Shown here: one piece after another, positions 26,350 through 38,121 of the stretch | Position numbering within the stretch: the first letter of the stretch is position 1 | Layout: every line of letters begins with the position of its first letter | Assembly (NCBI RefSeq): GCF_010092445.1 | Contig: NZ_CP048031.1 | Span: 2,294,001 to 2,358,000 of the forward strand | Length of the DNA stretch: 64,000 nt | Direction of reading: 5' to 3' | Origin: Shewanella sp. Arc9-LZ | Lineage (GTDB): Bacteria; Pseudomonadota; Gammaproteobacteria; Enterobacterales; Shewanellaceae | The notes under the pieces: generated by a model | The model's database searches: none | The model's input: only the letters and a program-made list of their open reading frames with translations | Told to the model about the DNA's origin: nothing | Position numbers and translations under genes: made by a program

Positions 26350-26793
26350 ATGAATAAATATATGTCACTACTTTTTTTACCGGCGATTATTTTATCGGGT
26401 TGCCAAACTCAAACTCAAACTCAAACTCAAACTCAAACTCAAACTCAAACTCAAACCGTTCAAGTACCTCAAGCCGTGTTTAATACAAAGGTAATCACTA
26501 TTGAAAATTCTCAACTCAATCAATATTGGTCATTGGAGCAGATTAAACCTGTAATGTTAAACAAACGTCCTGATTGGTTACCAAGAGGTGCAGGTAAGGG
26601 CGAATATTATATTACGATTGACTCAAACGGTAACGAAGTCAGCAAAGCGCTTATTAGCTCGCAGCCAGAGGGCTGGATGACGCAAGCATTAGTCAATAAG
26701 ATGCCAAAACAGCAGTATGTGCCAGCGGCATCGAATATTAAGCGAGTACCAATGAAAGTGAAAATGGATTTTGAAGTAAAGCGTATGAATTGA
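26350..26793 (+). CDS. Lipoprotein with Gln-Thr repeat and TonB-like C-terminal domain
   Basis: A 147-residue predicted lipoprotein. The signal peptide ends in the lipobox LSGC, with lipidation at Cys18. It is followed at once by nine Gln-Thr pairs encoded by a perfect DNA hexamer repeat. The folded part (about 60-145) contains GEYYITIDSNGNEVSKALISS and a closing basic strand, which resembles the TonB C-terminal domain found in many periplasmic proteins that are not TonB itself. The start ATG has AAGGAAG upstream. It is monocistronic and convergent with katG, sharing a bidirectional terminator. Function unknown; the QT stretch would be a flexible tether between the membrane anchor and the domain. 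Confidence 0.8.
   Translation: MNKYMSLLFLPAIILSGCQTQTQTQTQTQTQTQTQTVQVPQAVFNTKVITIENSQLNQYWSLEQIKPVMLNKRPDWLPRGAGKGEYYITIDSNGNEVSKALISSQPEGWMTQALVNKMPKQQYVPAASNIKRVPMKVKMDFEVKRMN
26404..26457 (+). repeat. (CAAACT)9 hexanucleotide repeat inside the lipoprotein gene
   Basis: Eight exact CAAACT units are followed by one CAAACC, coding for nine Gln-Thr pairs directly after the lipid-anchor cysteine. Because the unit is two codons, gain or loss of copies changes linker length without a frameshift. Confidence 0.95.
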
Positions 26794-26839
26794 TCTTGAG
26801 AATACTTAACCTGTATTGAGCAATTTAACCAAATATAAT

Positions 26840-26876
26840 TCGAGGGCAGAATAATACATTCCGCCCTCGATATTAT
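26840..26876. terminator. Bidirectional terminator between lipoprotein gene and katG
   Basis: The 8-bp stem TCGAGGGC / GCCCTCGA with an inner GAAT / ATTC extension lies between two convergent genes, with AT-rich flanks on both sides. Confidence 0.75.
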
Positions 26877-26910
26877 TTTACAAACTATACATTATGACTA
26901 ACCGTCGTCA

Positions 26911-29139
<2,229 letters not shown>

Positions 29140-29340
29140 TCACTGGATTTCTATAACAGGCTAACTGACTGTGACTACGAATGAAAGCGACTTTTTTCGG
29201 TCCGGCTAATCGATTTTATTGATGAATAAGATTAGTCATGCTGACTGTTAAAAATCGTTCGATAATAGAACAGTATGTTGATAGAGATTAGGCCAATAAT
29301 TTGGTGTAAGTCATGATCCAAGTCATTAAAGACTATGATG

Positions 29341-30933
29341 CTAGACTGCGGTGCTCATTGATTGTTGTACTTGAATATAGTGGGCAAAAGATGACATGGG
29401 CATAGGTTTACTATAGTAGTAACCTTGGGCGAGATCGCAACCGAGTGATGCTAGTAATGTCGCCGTTTCACTGTTCTCTACGCCTTCTGCTACAACATTA
29501 CAATTTAAGTGTTGGGACAGAAAAATGACTGATTTTACTATTGCCAAGTCTGCATCGCTATGATGGATACTGTTGATAAATGAACCATCAATTTTAATTT
29601 GGGTAACAGGAAGGTCACGCAGTAGTTCTAGCGAAGAAAACCCCGTTCCAAAATCATCAATACTGAATGCTCCCCCCGCAGCGGTAATCTGTGTCATCGC
29701 ATCTTTAGCTTGTGCAACATTGGTCATCATTGCACTTTCGGTTATTTCAAACATTATCTTCTGCGATGAGTGATTGCCGTTAACAAGTGACACACTTTTA
29801 TTGATTAGGGTTGGATCTTGTAAATCTTTAGCGGACAAATTGAGGTGGATACACAAAGACAACCCCAAGGATTCAAAATGCTCAACGTCTTTTGCAACTT
29901 GTTGCATTACCCAACCGGTTATTTGGTTTATAAGGGTAGTTTGTTCGGCAATATTAATAAACACACTTGGGGGCGTGTAACTGCCATCTGGACGAGGCCA
30001 GCGAATAAGCGCTTCGACGCCGTAAAGGCTGTTGTCGCGAAGATTAATGATAGGTTGATACCAGAGTTCAAACTCCTGTTGTTCAATCGCGCGTTTTAAT
30101 AAAGCACTGATATTCACTTTTTCGGCGGCATTGGTTTCAAGGCTATGATCATAGGTGGTATATAAGGTGGCTAGTTTTTTACTTGAGTACATAGCAATAT
30201 CGGCTTGCTGTAACAATTGACCTATTTCACTTGCGTAGCTGGGATAGTGAGATAATCCTACGCTAGCGCCCACTAATAAATCATAACTCTCAATGCAAAA
30301 TGCCTTTTCAAGCGCCTGGTGTATAGCGTTAATGGTGTGTTGAACCTGAGCTAATTCTACTTGAGTGACAATGACAGCAAATTCGTCTCCGCCAAGTCTA
30401 AATAACGTTGCATCATCGGGTAAATGTTCAGAAACACTCTTACCGACTTCAATTAAGAGTAAGTCACCATAATAATGGCCTAAAGCATCATTGACTTGTT
30501 TAAAACGGTTTAAATCAATCAGCAACAGGCTGAATGGCAGTCCAACATCGACATGATGACTTAACGAGTTCATTAAATATTGTCGATTAGGTAGACCTGT
30601 TAAGCTATCGTGCAGCGCATTACTGCGCTCATTGATGACTAATTTTTCGACTTTAAGCAAACTCATTAAACTCAGTCGAGTGACCAACACAACAAATCCG
30701 CCACCAGAAAACATGATGATGCAAAAAATGACATCTGATATTGCCAAGTCAGATTGTTTACACAGGTAATAAAAAACCCCTGTATAGCCCAGCACGAAAA
30801 AGATGATCAATCCTCTAAGCACTCGCCAGCCAGTATTATTGTCCTTAACACAAATTTTGTTTACTGCTCTTAAACTAAAGACCAGCATACAGAGTCCTAA
30901 AATAAGCATTGATAAAGCCAATATCTGCAACAA
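29341..30933 (-). CDS. Membrane GGDEF-EAL protein, likely c-di-GMP phosphodiesterase
   Basis: A 530-residue inner-membrane signalling protein. Three hydrophobic segments at about 1-22, 41-59 and 66-87 anchor it. A GGDEF domain follows (about 105-265) with DSLTGLPNRQ and an intact RLGGDEF. The EAL domain (about 275-525) shows all key residues: EALIRW, the Asn in LNLSAKDL, the Glu in FEITESAMM, DDFGTGFSSL, the Lys in IKIDGSFI and VAEGVEN. Phosphodiesterase activity is therefore likely, while the GGDEF domain may be active or a GTP sensor. It starts at TTG 30933 after AGGA. No sensor domain beyond the membrane part is seen. Not clearly in an operon. Confidence 0.9.
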   Translation of the reverse strand: MLQILALSMLILGLCMLVFSLRAVNKICVKDNNTGWRVLRGLIIFFVLGYTGVFYYLCKQSDLAISDVIFCIIMFSGGGFVVLVTRLSLMSLLKVEKLVINERSNALHDSLTGLPNRQYLMNSLSHHVDVGLPFSLLLIDLNRFKQVNDALGHYYGDLLLIEVGKSVSEHLPDDATLFRLGGDEFAVIVTQVELAQVQHTINAIHQALEKAFCIESYDLLVGASVGLSHYPSYASEIGQLLQQADIAMYSSKKLATLYTTYDHSLETNAAEKVNISALLKRAIEQQEFELWYQPIINLRDNSLYGVEALIRWPRPDGSYTPPSVFINIAEQTTLINQITGWVMQQVAKDVEHFESLGLSLCIHLNLSAKDLQDPTLINKSVSLVNGNHSSQKIMFEITESAMMTNVAQAKDAMTQITAAGGAFSIDDFGTGFSSLELLRDLPVTQIKIDGSFINSIHHSDADLAIVKSVIFLSQHLNCNVVAEGVENSETATLLASLGCDLAQGYYYSKPMPMSSFAHYIQVQQSMSTAV

Positions 30934-31089
30934 TCGCTATTTCCTGTGGTAAGAAGGGAAGGATAATCGATAAAACGAGCGAGCTGTTATTAAAGATTGC
31001 TGTAAAATGTAGTTGTGAAGGTGTGTTGTTTGTGTAGATTTATTAAGGACAGTGTATTTAAAATAGCGTTAAAAAGGTGTCTGTTAAGA

Positions 31090-31120
31090 AAATGGCTAAC
31101 CCAAGATAGGTTAACCATTT
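31090..31120 (-). terminator. Possible terminator in the 30934-31279 gap
   Basis: AAATGGCTAACC and GGTTAACCATTT pair over 12 positions with one mismatch and a 7-base loop; read on the minus strand it ends in a T-rich tail, about 160 bases after the 470-aa gene. The remainder of this 346-base gap shows no gene that I can support. Confidence 0.5.
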
Positions 31121-31279
31121 AAATACTAGTGTACTAATGTTGTTTTTGCGTACTCAAAGTAGAAAATGAAATCAATTATTTAACGATGATTCTCATCATA
31201 TTTAGTCATTGCACGTTGAGGTATCAAACATCTAACCGCGCAATGACATCTTGCCTTATACAGAATCAATATGTATTCA

Positions 31280-32692
31280 TTAGCCGCGGTAACCAAATAA
31301 TTTTTGTTCCATGATGGCTTTACTGACGGCCTCGGGTACGGCGTTAACCCATTCCCCTTGACCGCGACAAATTTGTTGTAAAATCTCTCGAGAAAAAATA
31401 TTAAACAAATCAAGATTGCTTGATTCAATACTGGTGATAAAGCCGTTATCAAGCACGTGGCGGAATAAATAACGCAAGTTATTAGGCACACTGACATTGG
31501 TTAAGTCATTTAGCTCGCCTTTTTCATCCCGTTCTGGGTAGACAAACAAACGCGTATTATCAGGAAATAACTTACCAAAAGCTTCAAGAATGCCGCCTTC
31601 CATGCCACGATAATATTCTTCATCAAAAATTTGTTTAATGTTAACAATACCCACCACAATGCCAATTTGTAATTGGGTGTACTGACGAAAATAAGCACGT
31701 AATGAAAAATAGCGGGTGTAATCAGAAATCATTACGTTATAGCCTAATAAGTTAAGCAATTTAACCCGTTCCATAATGTCCTTCTCGGTCATATTGGCAT
31801 CTTTACCGTGTAAGTCATTCAGTGATATTTCTGCGATTAACACGGTATTTTTATCGGTTACCCCTTCTAATGTCGAAAAGGCTTTGTAGCCTTGCTCAAT
31901 CATATCGACATTAAGGTTGGTAATGGGTTTAAATGAACCACGAATGGTTAACACGTTCTTTTTGTACAGCATATCGGCAGGTACCGCGACACTGCCATCG
32001 GCTTTGAACATAATGGCGCGAGTTTTCCAGCTGCGAATAAGATGAATATTCTTGGCTTGATTGTCGACATCTTCAAAGTAGGGACCTTGAAAGTCGATAC
32101 AATCAATTTCAATCCGATTGGCTTTTAGGCTGTCGGTTAACGAATCGATAATCATTTTTGGATCTTCAAAATAATAGTAGCTGGCATAAATAAGGTTTAC
32201 ACCTAAAATACCCAGCGCTTGTTGTTGTGCTTCAGCGCTGTCATCAAACATGCGTACATGGACAATAATATTAGATGGCTCAGCACCAGGGTACATTTGA
32301 ATACGCACCCCGCACCATGCATGGCATTCGTTTTTACGATTAAAGCTCTTGGCTGAGACAGTAGCTGCATAGGTAAAATATCGTGAAGACTTAGAGCGAA
32401 TGGCTCCAACACGATCGACCACTAAATCAAACTCTTGCTCCATCATCGCTAGCACACGAGCTTTACTGACATAACGGCCATCTTCTTGGACACCATAGAT
32501 GGCATCTGAAAATTTCATATCGTAGGCCGACATGGTTTTCGCTATCGTACCCGCAGCAGCGCCAGCCACAAAAAAGTTACGTGCGACTTCTTGTCCTGCA
32601 CCAATTTCAACAATAGTGCCGTACTTTTTTTCGTCTAGATTTAAACGAAGGGCTTTTTCTTTGGTGCCACGCGAACTGACTTGCTTATCCAT
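31280..32692 (-). CDS. Conserved protein of unknown function (470 aa)
   Basis: A 470-residue soluble protein that I do not recognise as any characterised enzyme. From ATG 32692, which follows GGAG, it begins MDKQVSSRGTKEKALRLNLD, then has the conserved-looking KYGTIVEIGAGQEVARNFFVAGAAAGTIAKTMSAYDMKFSDAIYG stretch near residue 24. The opening GAGQEVARNFF and GAAAGT segments are glycine-rich but do not form a standard Walker or Rossmann motif. Similar proteins in databases have, as I recall, been given weak labels such as nicotinate-nucleotide adenylyltransferase or TonB-dependent receptor; neither fits, because there is no HxGH motif and no signal peptide. It appears to stand alone, between a hairpin and dacB. 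The sequence composition is normal for the region. Confidence 0.8.
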   Translation of the reverse strand: MDKQVSSRGTKEKALRLNLDEKKYGTIVEIGAGQEVARNFFVAGAAAGTIAKTMSAYDMKFSDAIYGVQEDGRYVSKARVLAMMEQEFDLVVDRVGAIRSKSSRYFTYAATVSAKSFNRKNECHAWCGVRIQMYPGAEPSNIIVHVRMFDDSAEAQQQALGILGVNLIYASYYYFEDPKMIIDSLTDSLKANRIEIDCIDFQGPYFEDVDNQAKNIHLIRSWKTRAIMFKADGSVAVPADMLYKKNVLTIRGSFKPITNLNVDMIEQGYKAFSTLEGVTDKNTVLIAEISLNDLHGKDANMTEKDIMERVKLLNLLGYNVMISDYTRYFSLRAYFRQYTQLQIGIVVGIVNIKQIFDEEYYRGMEGGILEAFGKLFPDNTRLFVYPERDEKGELNDLTNVSVPNNLRYLFRHVLDNGFITSIESSNLDLFNIFSREILQQICRGQGEWVNAVPEAVSKAIMEQKLFGYRG

Positions 32693-32902
32693 ATTATCTC
32701 CACACGATAAAATATTCATATCTTAAGGTTACGGCTAACAATGTTATAGCAAGTTGAAATATGCGCTAGTGCTGAAAGGAAAAATGTGTCGATATAATAA
32801 TGATTTTACGTTAATTGTTACTTTATTGATGTTTATAGTGGCATTTTTACTCAGGTCGTCGATGCAGATGGCCAGAATCATTATTTTTAGATTAAACAGA
32901 AG

Positions 32903-32938
32903 ATAGCCGCCACAGTTTTAGCAAAATGTGGTGGCTAT
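32903..32938 (-). terminator. Hairpin downstream of dacB, possible terminator
   Basis: ATAGCCGCCACA and TGTGGTGGCTAT form a 12-bp stem with one G-U pair and a 12-base loop, 39 bases after the dacB stop. The T tract on the minus strand is weak. Confidence 0.45.
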
Positions 32939-32977
32939 GGTGATGTTATCTCGAGTCCAGGCTATCTCTCGTACTGG

Positions 32978-34642
32978 TTATCTTGGGACATCCATCATGG
33001 TTTGCAAAAACACCGCCGAAAAAGGCGCTTTTTGTTGTTTTTTAATCTGTGGACTTAACCCATTTTCAAATAAAACAAATAAATAATCATGACCATTACT
33101 GACATTCACTCTGCCAGCTAGGTTTGCAATGCCCAACATACTGCCTGTTTTAGCAAACACATGGTTTTTCAACGGTGATTTATTGAAATAGCGTTTATAG
33201 CGTAAAGTGCCACTAACACCAGATTCTGGTAACAACTCGAGTAAAAAGTGGTACTCAGGTTGTTGGTATAGGGTGGTGAGTACACTTAATACGTGCTCAG
33301 GCGTGAGTAAGTTATAACGCGACAAACCAGAGCCATCGGCGATGTTTGCATTTGATAAATCGATGCCAATAGAATACAGAATGGTTTTTAATGCTTGGCC
33401 ACTTCGGGCAAAATCACTGGGTGCTTGATAATAAACCTCACCCAATTTTTTTAATAAACTGTCGGCAATTAAATTATCTGATTTAAGCAACATGGTTTCG
33501 AGCAATTTAGGCAATGCTGCAGATTGGTGGCTGGCGATCACTTGTCTTTGAGCCATAAACTGCAGTTCTGTATTCATTTTTTGTGCTGTAATGGGTTGCT
33601 GATGCACAATGCCTAAAGAAGCCAATTGTTTGGCTACGATCTGTTGCGCGTACAGTTGTGGTTCGGTAATGGCTATTGCCAAAGGCAATGATTTAGCGCC
33701 GACATGGCAGCCACTAAGATGATAGCGATTATTATCGAAACGACTTAACGTTAACTGACACTGTGGTACTGATTCTGTTAGATATGCAGGAAGAACAACC
33801 GTATCGGTTAATGTCTTCACTGTGGGCTTAGCAACAGGTCGGTTGATGATTGGGGTGACAAAATAAGCATCATTGGTGATTTCAATGGGTCGGTTTCCCA
33901 TCATGGTGATGTTGGCCACTTTATTGTAGCCGGTTGTTGCTAATCGACCATAGACACAATTTTTATCAATGATGAAAGGCGATATTGGTGCTGCGTAGCA
34001 AATCCCTAAATCATCCCATACCCAGCCAGGTGCCTGCAGTTGGCTATCTTGCTCACTGGTTAATACAATATTGCCCGTCAGTTCAGTGATACCTAGCAGA
34101 CTTAAAGAGGCGAGTAACTGTCGCAAATCTTGATACTTTAAGGTTGGGTCGCCACTAAATTCTATGTAAATGTCGCCAGAATATATGCCATTATCAATTT
34201 GGCTTTTATCTAAAGGTTGCTCTGCTAACGTAGTTAAACGGGTTTGATAGGTAAAGTCTTTACCGAGTTGTTTCGTTGCCGCCAATGCGGTTAACAGTTT
34301 TTGAACACTGGCAGGTTGCATTAACGATTGGTTGTTGTACTCAAATACTGTTTGTTGAGTCGTCATGTCCCACACTGTGATGCCGAGCTGTGAATGTGTT
34401 GGTTTTAGTAACTGGAGCATATTATCAAGATACAATGCTGCAGGTTGCTGGGTAGTACTATCACTATAAACTGTTTGTGGCTGACTGAGTGCTACTTGGT
34501 CGGGTGTTTCTGCTGCGATTGCAACATTCACCAGGCTTGTGATAATCAATGCTCCTAGCAGACATAAGGCTTGAGTGAACCGCAAAGAGGGTTGTTCATA
34601 AAAGAAACGAGGCTGGGGGAGACAAAAAAGAAGGGAATTCAT
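32978..34642 (-). CDS. dacB: D-alanyl-D-alanine carboxypeptidase/endopeptidase (PBP4, S13)
   Basis: A periplasmic penicillin-binding protein of family S13 that trims or cleaves peptidoglycan peptides. The 554 residues include an unusually long N-terminal region (about 20 residues) before the hydrophobic signal segment near 22-43 ending in AIAAE. The catalytic serine is in PASVQK near residue 111, the SxN motif in LLKSDNL near residue 390, and the KTG motif in VFAKTGSMLG near residue 495. The domain inserted between SxxK and SxN is present, as in PBP4. The longer N-terminus may mean that the true start is a later non-ATG codon; no internal ATG precedes the signal segment. Confidence 0.92.
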   Translation of the reverse strand: MNSLLFCLPQPRFFYEQPSLRFTQALCLLGALIITSLVNVAIAAETPDQVALSQPQTVYSDSTTQQPAALYLDNMLQLLKPTHSQLGITVWDMTTQQTVFEYNNQSLMQPASVQKLLTALAATKQLGKDFTYQTRLTTLAEQPLDKSQIDNGIYSGDIYIEFSGDPTLKYQDLRQLLASLSLLGITELTGNIVLTSEQDSQLQAPGWVWDDLGICYAAPISPFIIDKNCVYGRLATTGYNKVANITMMGNRPIEITNDAYFVTPIINRPVAKPTVKTLTDTVVLPAYLTESVPQCQLTLSRFDNNRYHLSGCHVGAKSLPLAIAITEPQLYAQQIVAKQLASLGIVHQQPITAQKMNTELQFMAQRQVIASHQSAALPKLLETMLLKSDNLIADSLLKKLGEVYYQAPSDFARSGQALKTILYSIGIDLSNANIADGSGLSRYNLLTPEHVLSVLTTLYQQPEYHFLLELLPESGVSGTLRYKRYFNKSPLKNHVFAKTGSMLGIANLAGRVNVSNGHDYLFVLFENGLSPQIKKQQKAPFSAVFLQTMMDVPR

Positions 34643-35293
34643 AAAAGCCTATTGTGAGAGTTCAGTAACGATAGGTTATGTTAGCTGATGATATCCTTAG
34701 CTGATATGCATTTGATGTTTTTTGGTTATATTTCCTCATTTATGATAATTAGAATTAATGTTTAACTCATTATCATTGACGCTTTAGTTGACTAGTTAGC
34801 AAGCAATCTCGCTTTATTACGCAAATTATCAACAAAAAAGCGTACTAAAACCGCAGCTAAGTAAGAAAAATCTTGCTCATCACCTTGTTAGTCGGTAATT
34901 TCTATCAGCTTAACAGAACGCCAAGCTCACCAATCTTTAGAATTAGATGCCTCAGAGCTGCAATAGTTCTATTTTGCAGCATATTGTGGTGTGATATAAG
35001 TTGATTAGAGCGGATAGACAGACCACGATAGACCATTCAGCAATGATATTTATTATTGTAAAGGTTATCTCGTTAGCACTATCGATATTGCGTTAAAAGA
35101 AACATCATCAATTGAGGTTGACGTTACTTATTCTGAAGTCACTTATTCCCTCAATTTATCTGTAAGCATGGCATGTATTACTTGCTAAACAGTTGAACAG
35201 CGTACTTACAATTACAATATATCGCTGTGATGTTTTTTAAATTTGATCCCATTACTGATTATGGTAATGGTCACCCATTTTAAGGAGGATGCC
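34643..35293. other. Long intergenic region between divergent dacB and pssA
   Basis: About 650 bases with no gene that I can support. One frame from roughly 35022 to 35187 is open for about 55 codons but has no start codon and an odd composition; it may be chance or a gene remnant. CATTATCATT near 34768 resembles part of a Fur box but matches only about half of the 19-base consensus. The promoters of dacB and pssA should lie here. Confidence 0.5.
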
Positions 35294-36607
35294 TTGCTGG
35301 ATAAGCTAGGTGGTATTGCCCTAAATGCAGATGCTGTGTCTTGGTTGCTTAAGCCAAAAGATTTTAAGCAAGCCTTACTAACTAAAATTGCATCGGCAAC
35401 ATCTTCAATTTACATCGCAGCATTATATGTTGAAGATGATGAAGCTGGCCGTGAGGTATTGCAGGCGTTATTAGACGCAAAGAACCAAAACCCACAATTA
35501 GATATCAAAGTGTTAGTGGATTATCATCGTGCACGCCGAGGCCTAATAGGTCAAAAGGGCGACAGTGGTAATTATATTTTATATCGTCAATTAATGGACC
35601 AAGCAACGCATCCGTTTGATATTGTCGGTGTGCCGGTGAAGTCTCGCGAATTTATGGGTGTACTGCATCTTAAAGGCTTTATCATCGACGACACTGTTAT
35701 TTACAGTGGCGCGAGCATTAACAACATTTATTTACAACAGCAAGAAAAATACCGTTTCGATAGATACCATGTTATCGATTGTCCTGAGCTGGCTCGCAGT
35801 ATGCGTGACATGATAAAGCAGAATATCGTTAGCGATCCTGCCGTAAGTGTATTAAGTCAAGCTGCAGACAATGAAGATAACCCTGAAAAGAACGATGTAA
35901 AAAGTTTTAAACATCGTCTATCTCAGGCCCGTTATCAGTATACCTCTACCACAGTGGGTAACCGTGTTACGCCATTGATCGGTTTAGGCAGAAAAAACAA
36001 CGGATTAAATGACACTATTGTTAAGTTAGTCGATGAATCAACTAAAGAGTTGTTTATTTGTACGCCTTATTTCAACCCGCCAACGATTTTAACTCGTGCA
36101 TTAGCAAGACATCTGCGTGATGGCAAAAAAATAGATATTGTCGTTGGTGACAAAACGGCGAATGACTTCTACATTCCGCCGGAGCAAGATTTTTCAACGA
36201 TTGGTGCGTTGCCGTACATGTACGAGCAATCACTGCGTAAATTTGCCAAAAACCAGCAATGGGCTATTGAGAACGGACAACTGAATATTCATTTATGGAA
36301 AGATGGTATTAACAGTTTTCATTTGAAGGGCATCAGTGCCGATAATCGAAAGCATCTGATAACGGGTTCGAACCTAAACCCACGAGCGTGGGCATTGGAT
36401 TTAGAAAATGGCTTATTATTGCATGATGAGTCAGGATCTTGGAAAGAGTCGTTTATTCAAGAGCAGCAATATATCTTGCTACACACTGAGCGATTATTTC
36501 ATTATAGCCAAATTGATACTTTGCAGAAATACCCTAAACCGGTGAAGAAAATAATGAATCGAATTCGCCGTTTAAAAGCAGACTTTTTATTACGCCGTAT
36601 TCTATAA
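35294..36607 (+). CDS. pssA: CDP-diacylglycerol-serine O-phosphatidyltransferase
   Basis: Makes phosphatidylserine, the precursor of phosphatidylethanolamine, from CDP-diacylglycerol and serine. The protein is of the soluble, membrane-associated type related to phospholipase D, as in E. coli (451 aa). It starts at TTG 35294, since AAGGAGG is 5 bases upstream and the earlier ATG lacks a ribosome site, giving 437 residues. Two HxKxxxxxD active sites are visible: HLKGFIIDD near residue 130 and HLKGISAD near residue 351. The neighbours tapT and patZ are also close to pssA in E. coli, although here patZ lies further away. A strong terminator follows. Confidence 0.94.
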   Translation: MLDKLGGIALNADAVSWLLKPKDFKQALLTKIASATSSIYIAALYVEDDEAGREVLQALLDAKNQNPQLDIKVLVDYHRARRGLIGQKGDSGNYILYRQLMDQATHPFDIVGVPVKSREFMGVLHLKGFIIDDTVIYSGASINNIYLQQQEKYRFDRYHVIDCPELARSMRDMIKQNIVSDPAVSVLSQAADNEDNPEKNDVKSFKHRLSQARYQYTSTTVGNRVTPLIGLGRKNNGLNDTIVKLVDESTKELFICTPYFNPPTILTRALARHLRDGKKIDIVVGDKTANDFYIPPEQDFSTIGALPYMYEQSLRKFAKNQQWAIENGQLNIHLWKDGINSFHLKGISADNRKHLITGSNLNPRAWALDLENGLLLHDESGSWKESFIQEQQYILLHTERLFHYSQIDTLQKYPKPVKKIMNRIRRLKADFLLRRIL

Positions 36608-36629
36608 TTTCCTCATAATGCGTTTATCA

Positions 36630-36661
36630 GTTCATCACCAGCATTGGTGATGAACTTTTTT
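36630..36661 (+). terminator. Terminator of pssA
   Basis: A perfect 11-bp stem GTTCATCACCA / TGGTGATGAAC with loop GCAT is followed by six T residues. Confidence 0.93.
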
Positions 36662-36678
36662 CATCTTAGAGTTGCAGA

Positions 36679-37482
36679 ATGTCAGAATTACCGACTAAAC
36701 CCACTAAAGCGCCAATTCATGCGGTTCACCGTTTGCATGAGTATCGAAAATCCTTGTCGACAAAGCCCTTTGGCGCGCGAGGGAAGAAACTTATTAGATG
36801 TAATTTGTGCCTCTTGGGTGAATTATTTTGCACCTGTAAACATCGTCAATACTTGAATACCAACACCAGCTTTATGTTGATTATGTATAACGATGAAGTA
36901 TTAAAACCAACCAATAGTGGTAGGCTGATTGCCGACTTAATTCCTGATACCCATGCGTTTTTGTGGACTCGAACCGAGACCGATACTGCAATGTTGGCCT
37001 TATTGTCTAATCCAACTTATCAACCATTTTTAGTTTTCCCACAACAATATATTGAGAACGATCAAGTCGTCGTTGAGCAAATAACGGCCACTTCGTTGAC
37101 GACTGAGCAGGGCATAACCAAAATACCTTTGTTAGTTATGCTTGATGGCAGTTGGCGTGAAGCCATTAAAATGTATCGTAAAAGCCCGTATTTACAACAA
37201 ATGCCAGTGCTTTCATTTGCACCTGAAACCTTAGCAACCTACGCTCTGCGTAAAGGCAGCCATGATTTTCAACTGGGCACAGCAGAAGTCGCGGCAATGG
37301 CATTAACCGCAGCTCAAGAGCCTCAAAATGGTGTAGCATTATCGACTTGGTTTGATTTATTCGTAGAATCTTCCTTGCTTGGGCGTAACCGTCGGGCAAA
37401 AGAAACCTTAACGCCAATTTCTGAGTTTATTGATGCTTTTAAACATGCATTACAGGCTAGTCATGAGGGCGGTAAAAAATAG
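36679..37482 (+). CDS. tapT: tRNA-uridine aminocarboxypropyltransferase (DTW domain)
   Basis: A DTW/YfiP family enzyme that uses S-adenosylmethionine to add the acp group to U47 of tRNA. The 267 residues contain an N-terminal cysteine cluster CNLCLLGELFCTC near residue 41, a likely zinc site, and the characteristic DGSW variant of the DTW motif in LVMLDGSWREAIKM near residue 155, then GTAEVAAMAL near residue 204. The ATG start lies 17 bases after the pssA terminator, so it has its own promoter or reads through. E. coli yfiP is next to pssA and yfiQ, so the position supports the name. A DGSW in place of DTW occurs in this family. Confidence 0.88.
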   Translation: MSELPTKPTKAPIHAVHRLHEYRKSLSTKPFGARGKKLIRCNLCLLGELFCTCKHRQYLNTNTSFMLIMYNDEVLKPTNSGRLIADLIPDTHAFLWTRTETDTAMLALLSNPTYQPFLVFPQQYIENDQVVVEQITATSLTTEQGITKIPLLVMLDGSWREAIKMYRKSPYLQQMPVLSFAPETLATYALRKGSHDFQLGTAEVAAMALTAAQEPQNGVALSTWFDLFVESSLLGRNRRAKETLTPISEFIDAFKHALQASHEGGKK

Positions 37483-37632
37483 CTTAATCGGCGCCAAACG
37501 GTTGCATATTGTGTTAAATTACGTGATGCTAACTGAACGTTAATGGTGTTAGTTATCGCTATTAGGTTATCAATTTTACCTAAGCAACATTCTAATCTGC
37601 AGGATTTTATTAAGGATCGTTTCGTACACATT

Positions 37633-37986
37633 ATGGAAGAGTTGATAAACAGTGCTAGAGAGATAAATACTAAAAAATTAGTTGTTTTGTGTCGTCTTGA
37701 ACCCGGTTGTTTGGGACCAGATGGTGCTGAGCATATCAACACTTTTTGCCAGGTGGCCGAGCGAGCATTAGTAAACTTAAATGCTGATGTGTGTCATTGG
37801 TTTCTTGCGCCTCGCTTAGACAAAAGCTTAATAGAAATTCAATACAGCCTTGCAGGTAAGGTGTTGTCTCGTGATAAAGCGGTTAAGTTTATTAGCTCGT
37901 TTGATCAAGACCTTGATGACATAGAAGAGCGTTTTGAAGATAAATTGACTCAATTAATTAATCAATATATTGCCCGTAAACGGTAA
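37633..37986 (+). CDS. Small soluble protein of unknown function
   Basis: A 117-residue protein from ATG 37633, where the sequence begins MEELINSAREINTKKLVVLCRLEPGCLGPDG. A longer frame starts at 37543 but its extra residues are less protein-like; the AAGGA at 37612 is rather far (16 bases) from the ATG, so the start is not certain. The protein contains two cysteine-bearing segments (VLCRLEPGCLGPDG and INTFCQVAE) and a helical, acidic C-terminal third (DQDLDDIEERFEDKLTQLINQY). I do not recognise the family. It lies between tapT and the helicase on the same strand with gaps of about 150 bases on each side. Confidence 0.65.
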   Translation: MEELINSAREINTKKLVVLCRLEPGCLGPDGAEHINTFCQVAERALVNLNADVCHWFLAPRLDKSLIEIQYSLAGKVLSRDKAVKFISSFDQDLDDIEERFEDKLTQLINQYIARKR

Positions 37987-38121
37987 ATGTAGCTCATGTG
38001 TTTTAGATTCCTTTCATAGCACTTTAGCCTGTACTTTAACTCTCCCCATAGTGCTAAGGCTTACCGTTTTATCAATTATCGTATAATCCTATGTTGTTTG
38101 GGGTTAATAACAGGATTTTAT

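Noticed and set aside
31180..31497. 105-codon minus-strand frame near the end of the 470-aa gene
   Set aside because: It overlaps the 3' part of the stronger gene at 31280-32692 in another frame and shows no motifs.
34768..34786. Fur-box-like sequence between dacB and pssA
   Set aside because: Only about half of the 19-base consensus matches, and neither neighbour is an expected iron-regulated gene.
35022..35187. Open frame of about 55 codons upstream of pssA
   Set aside because: No start codon or ribosome site, and a composition unlike known proteins; listed only as part of the intergenic region.
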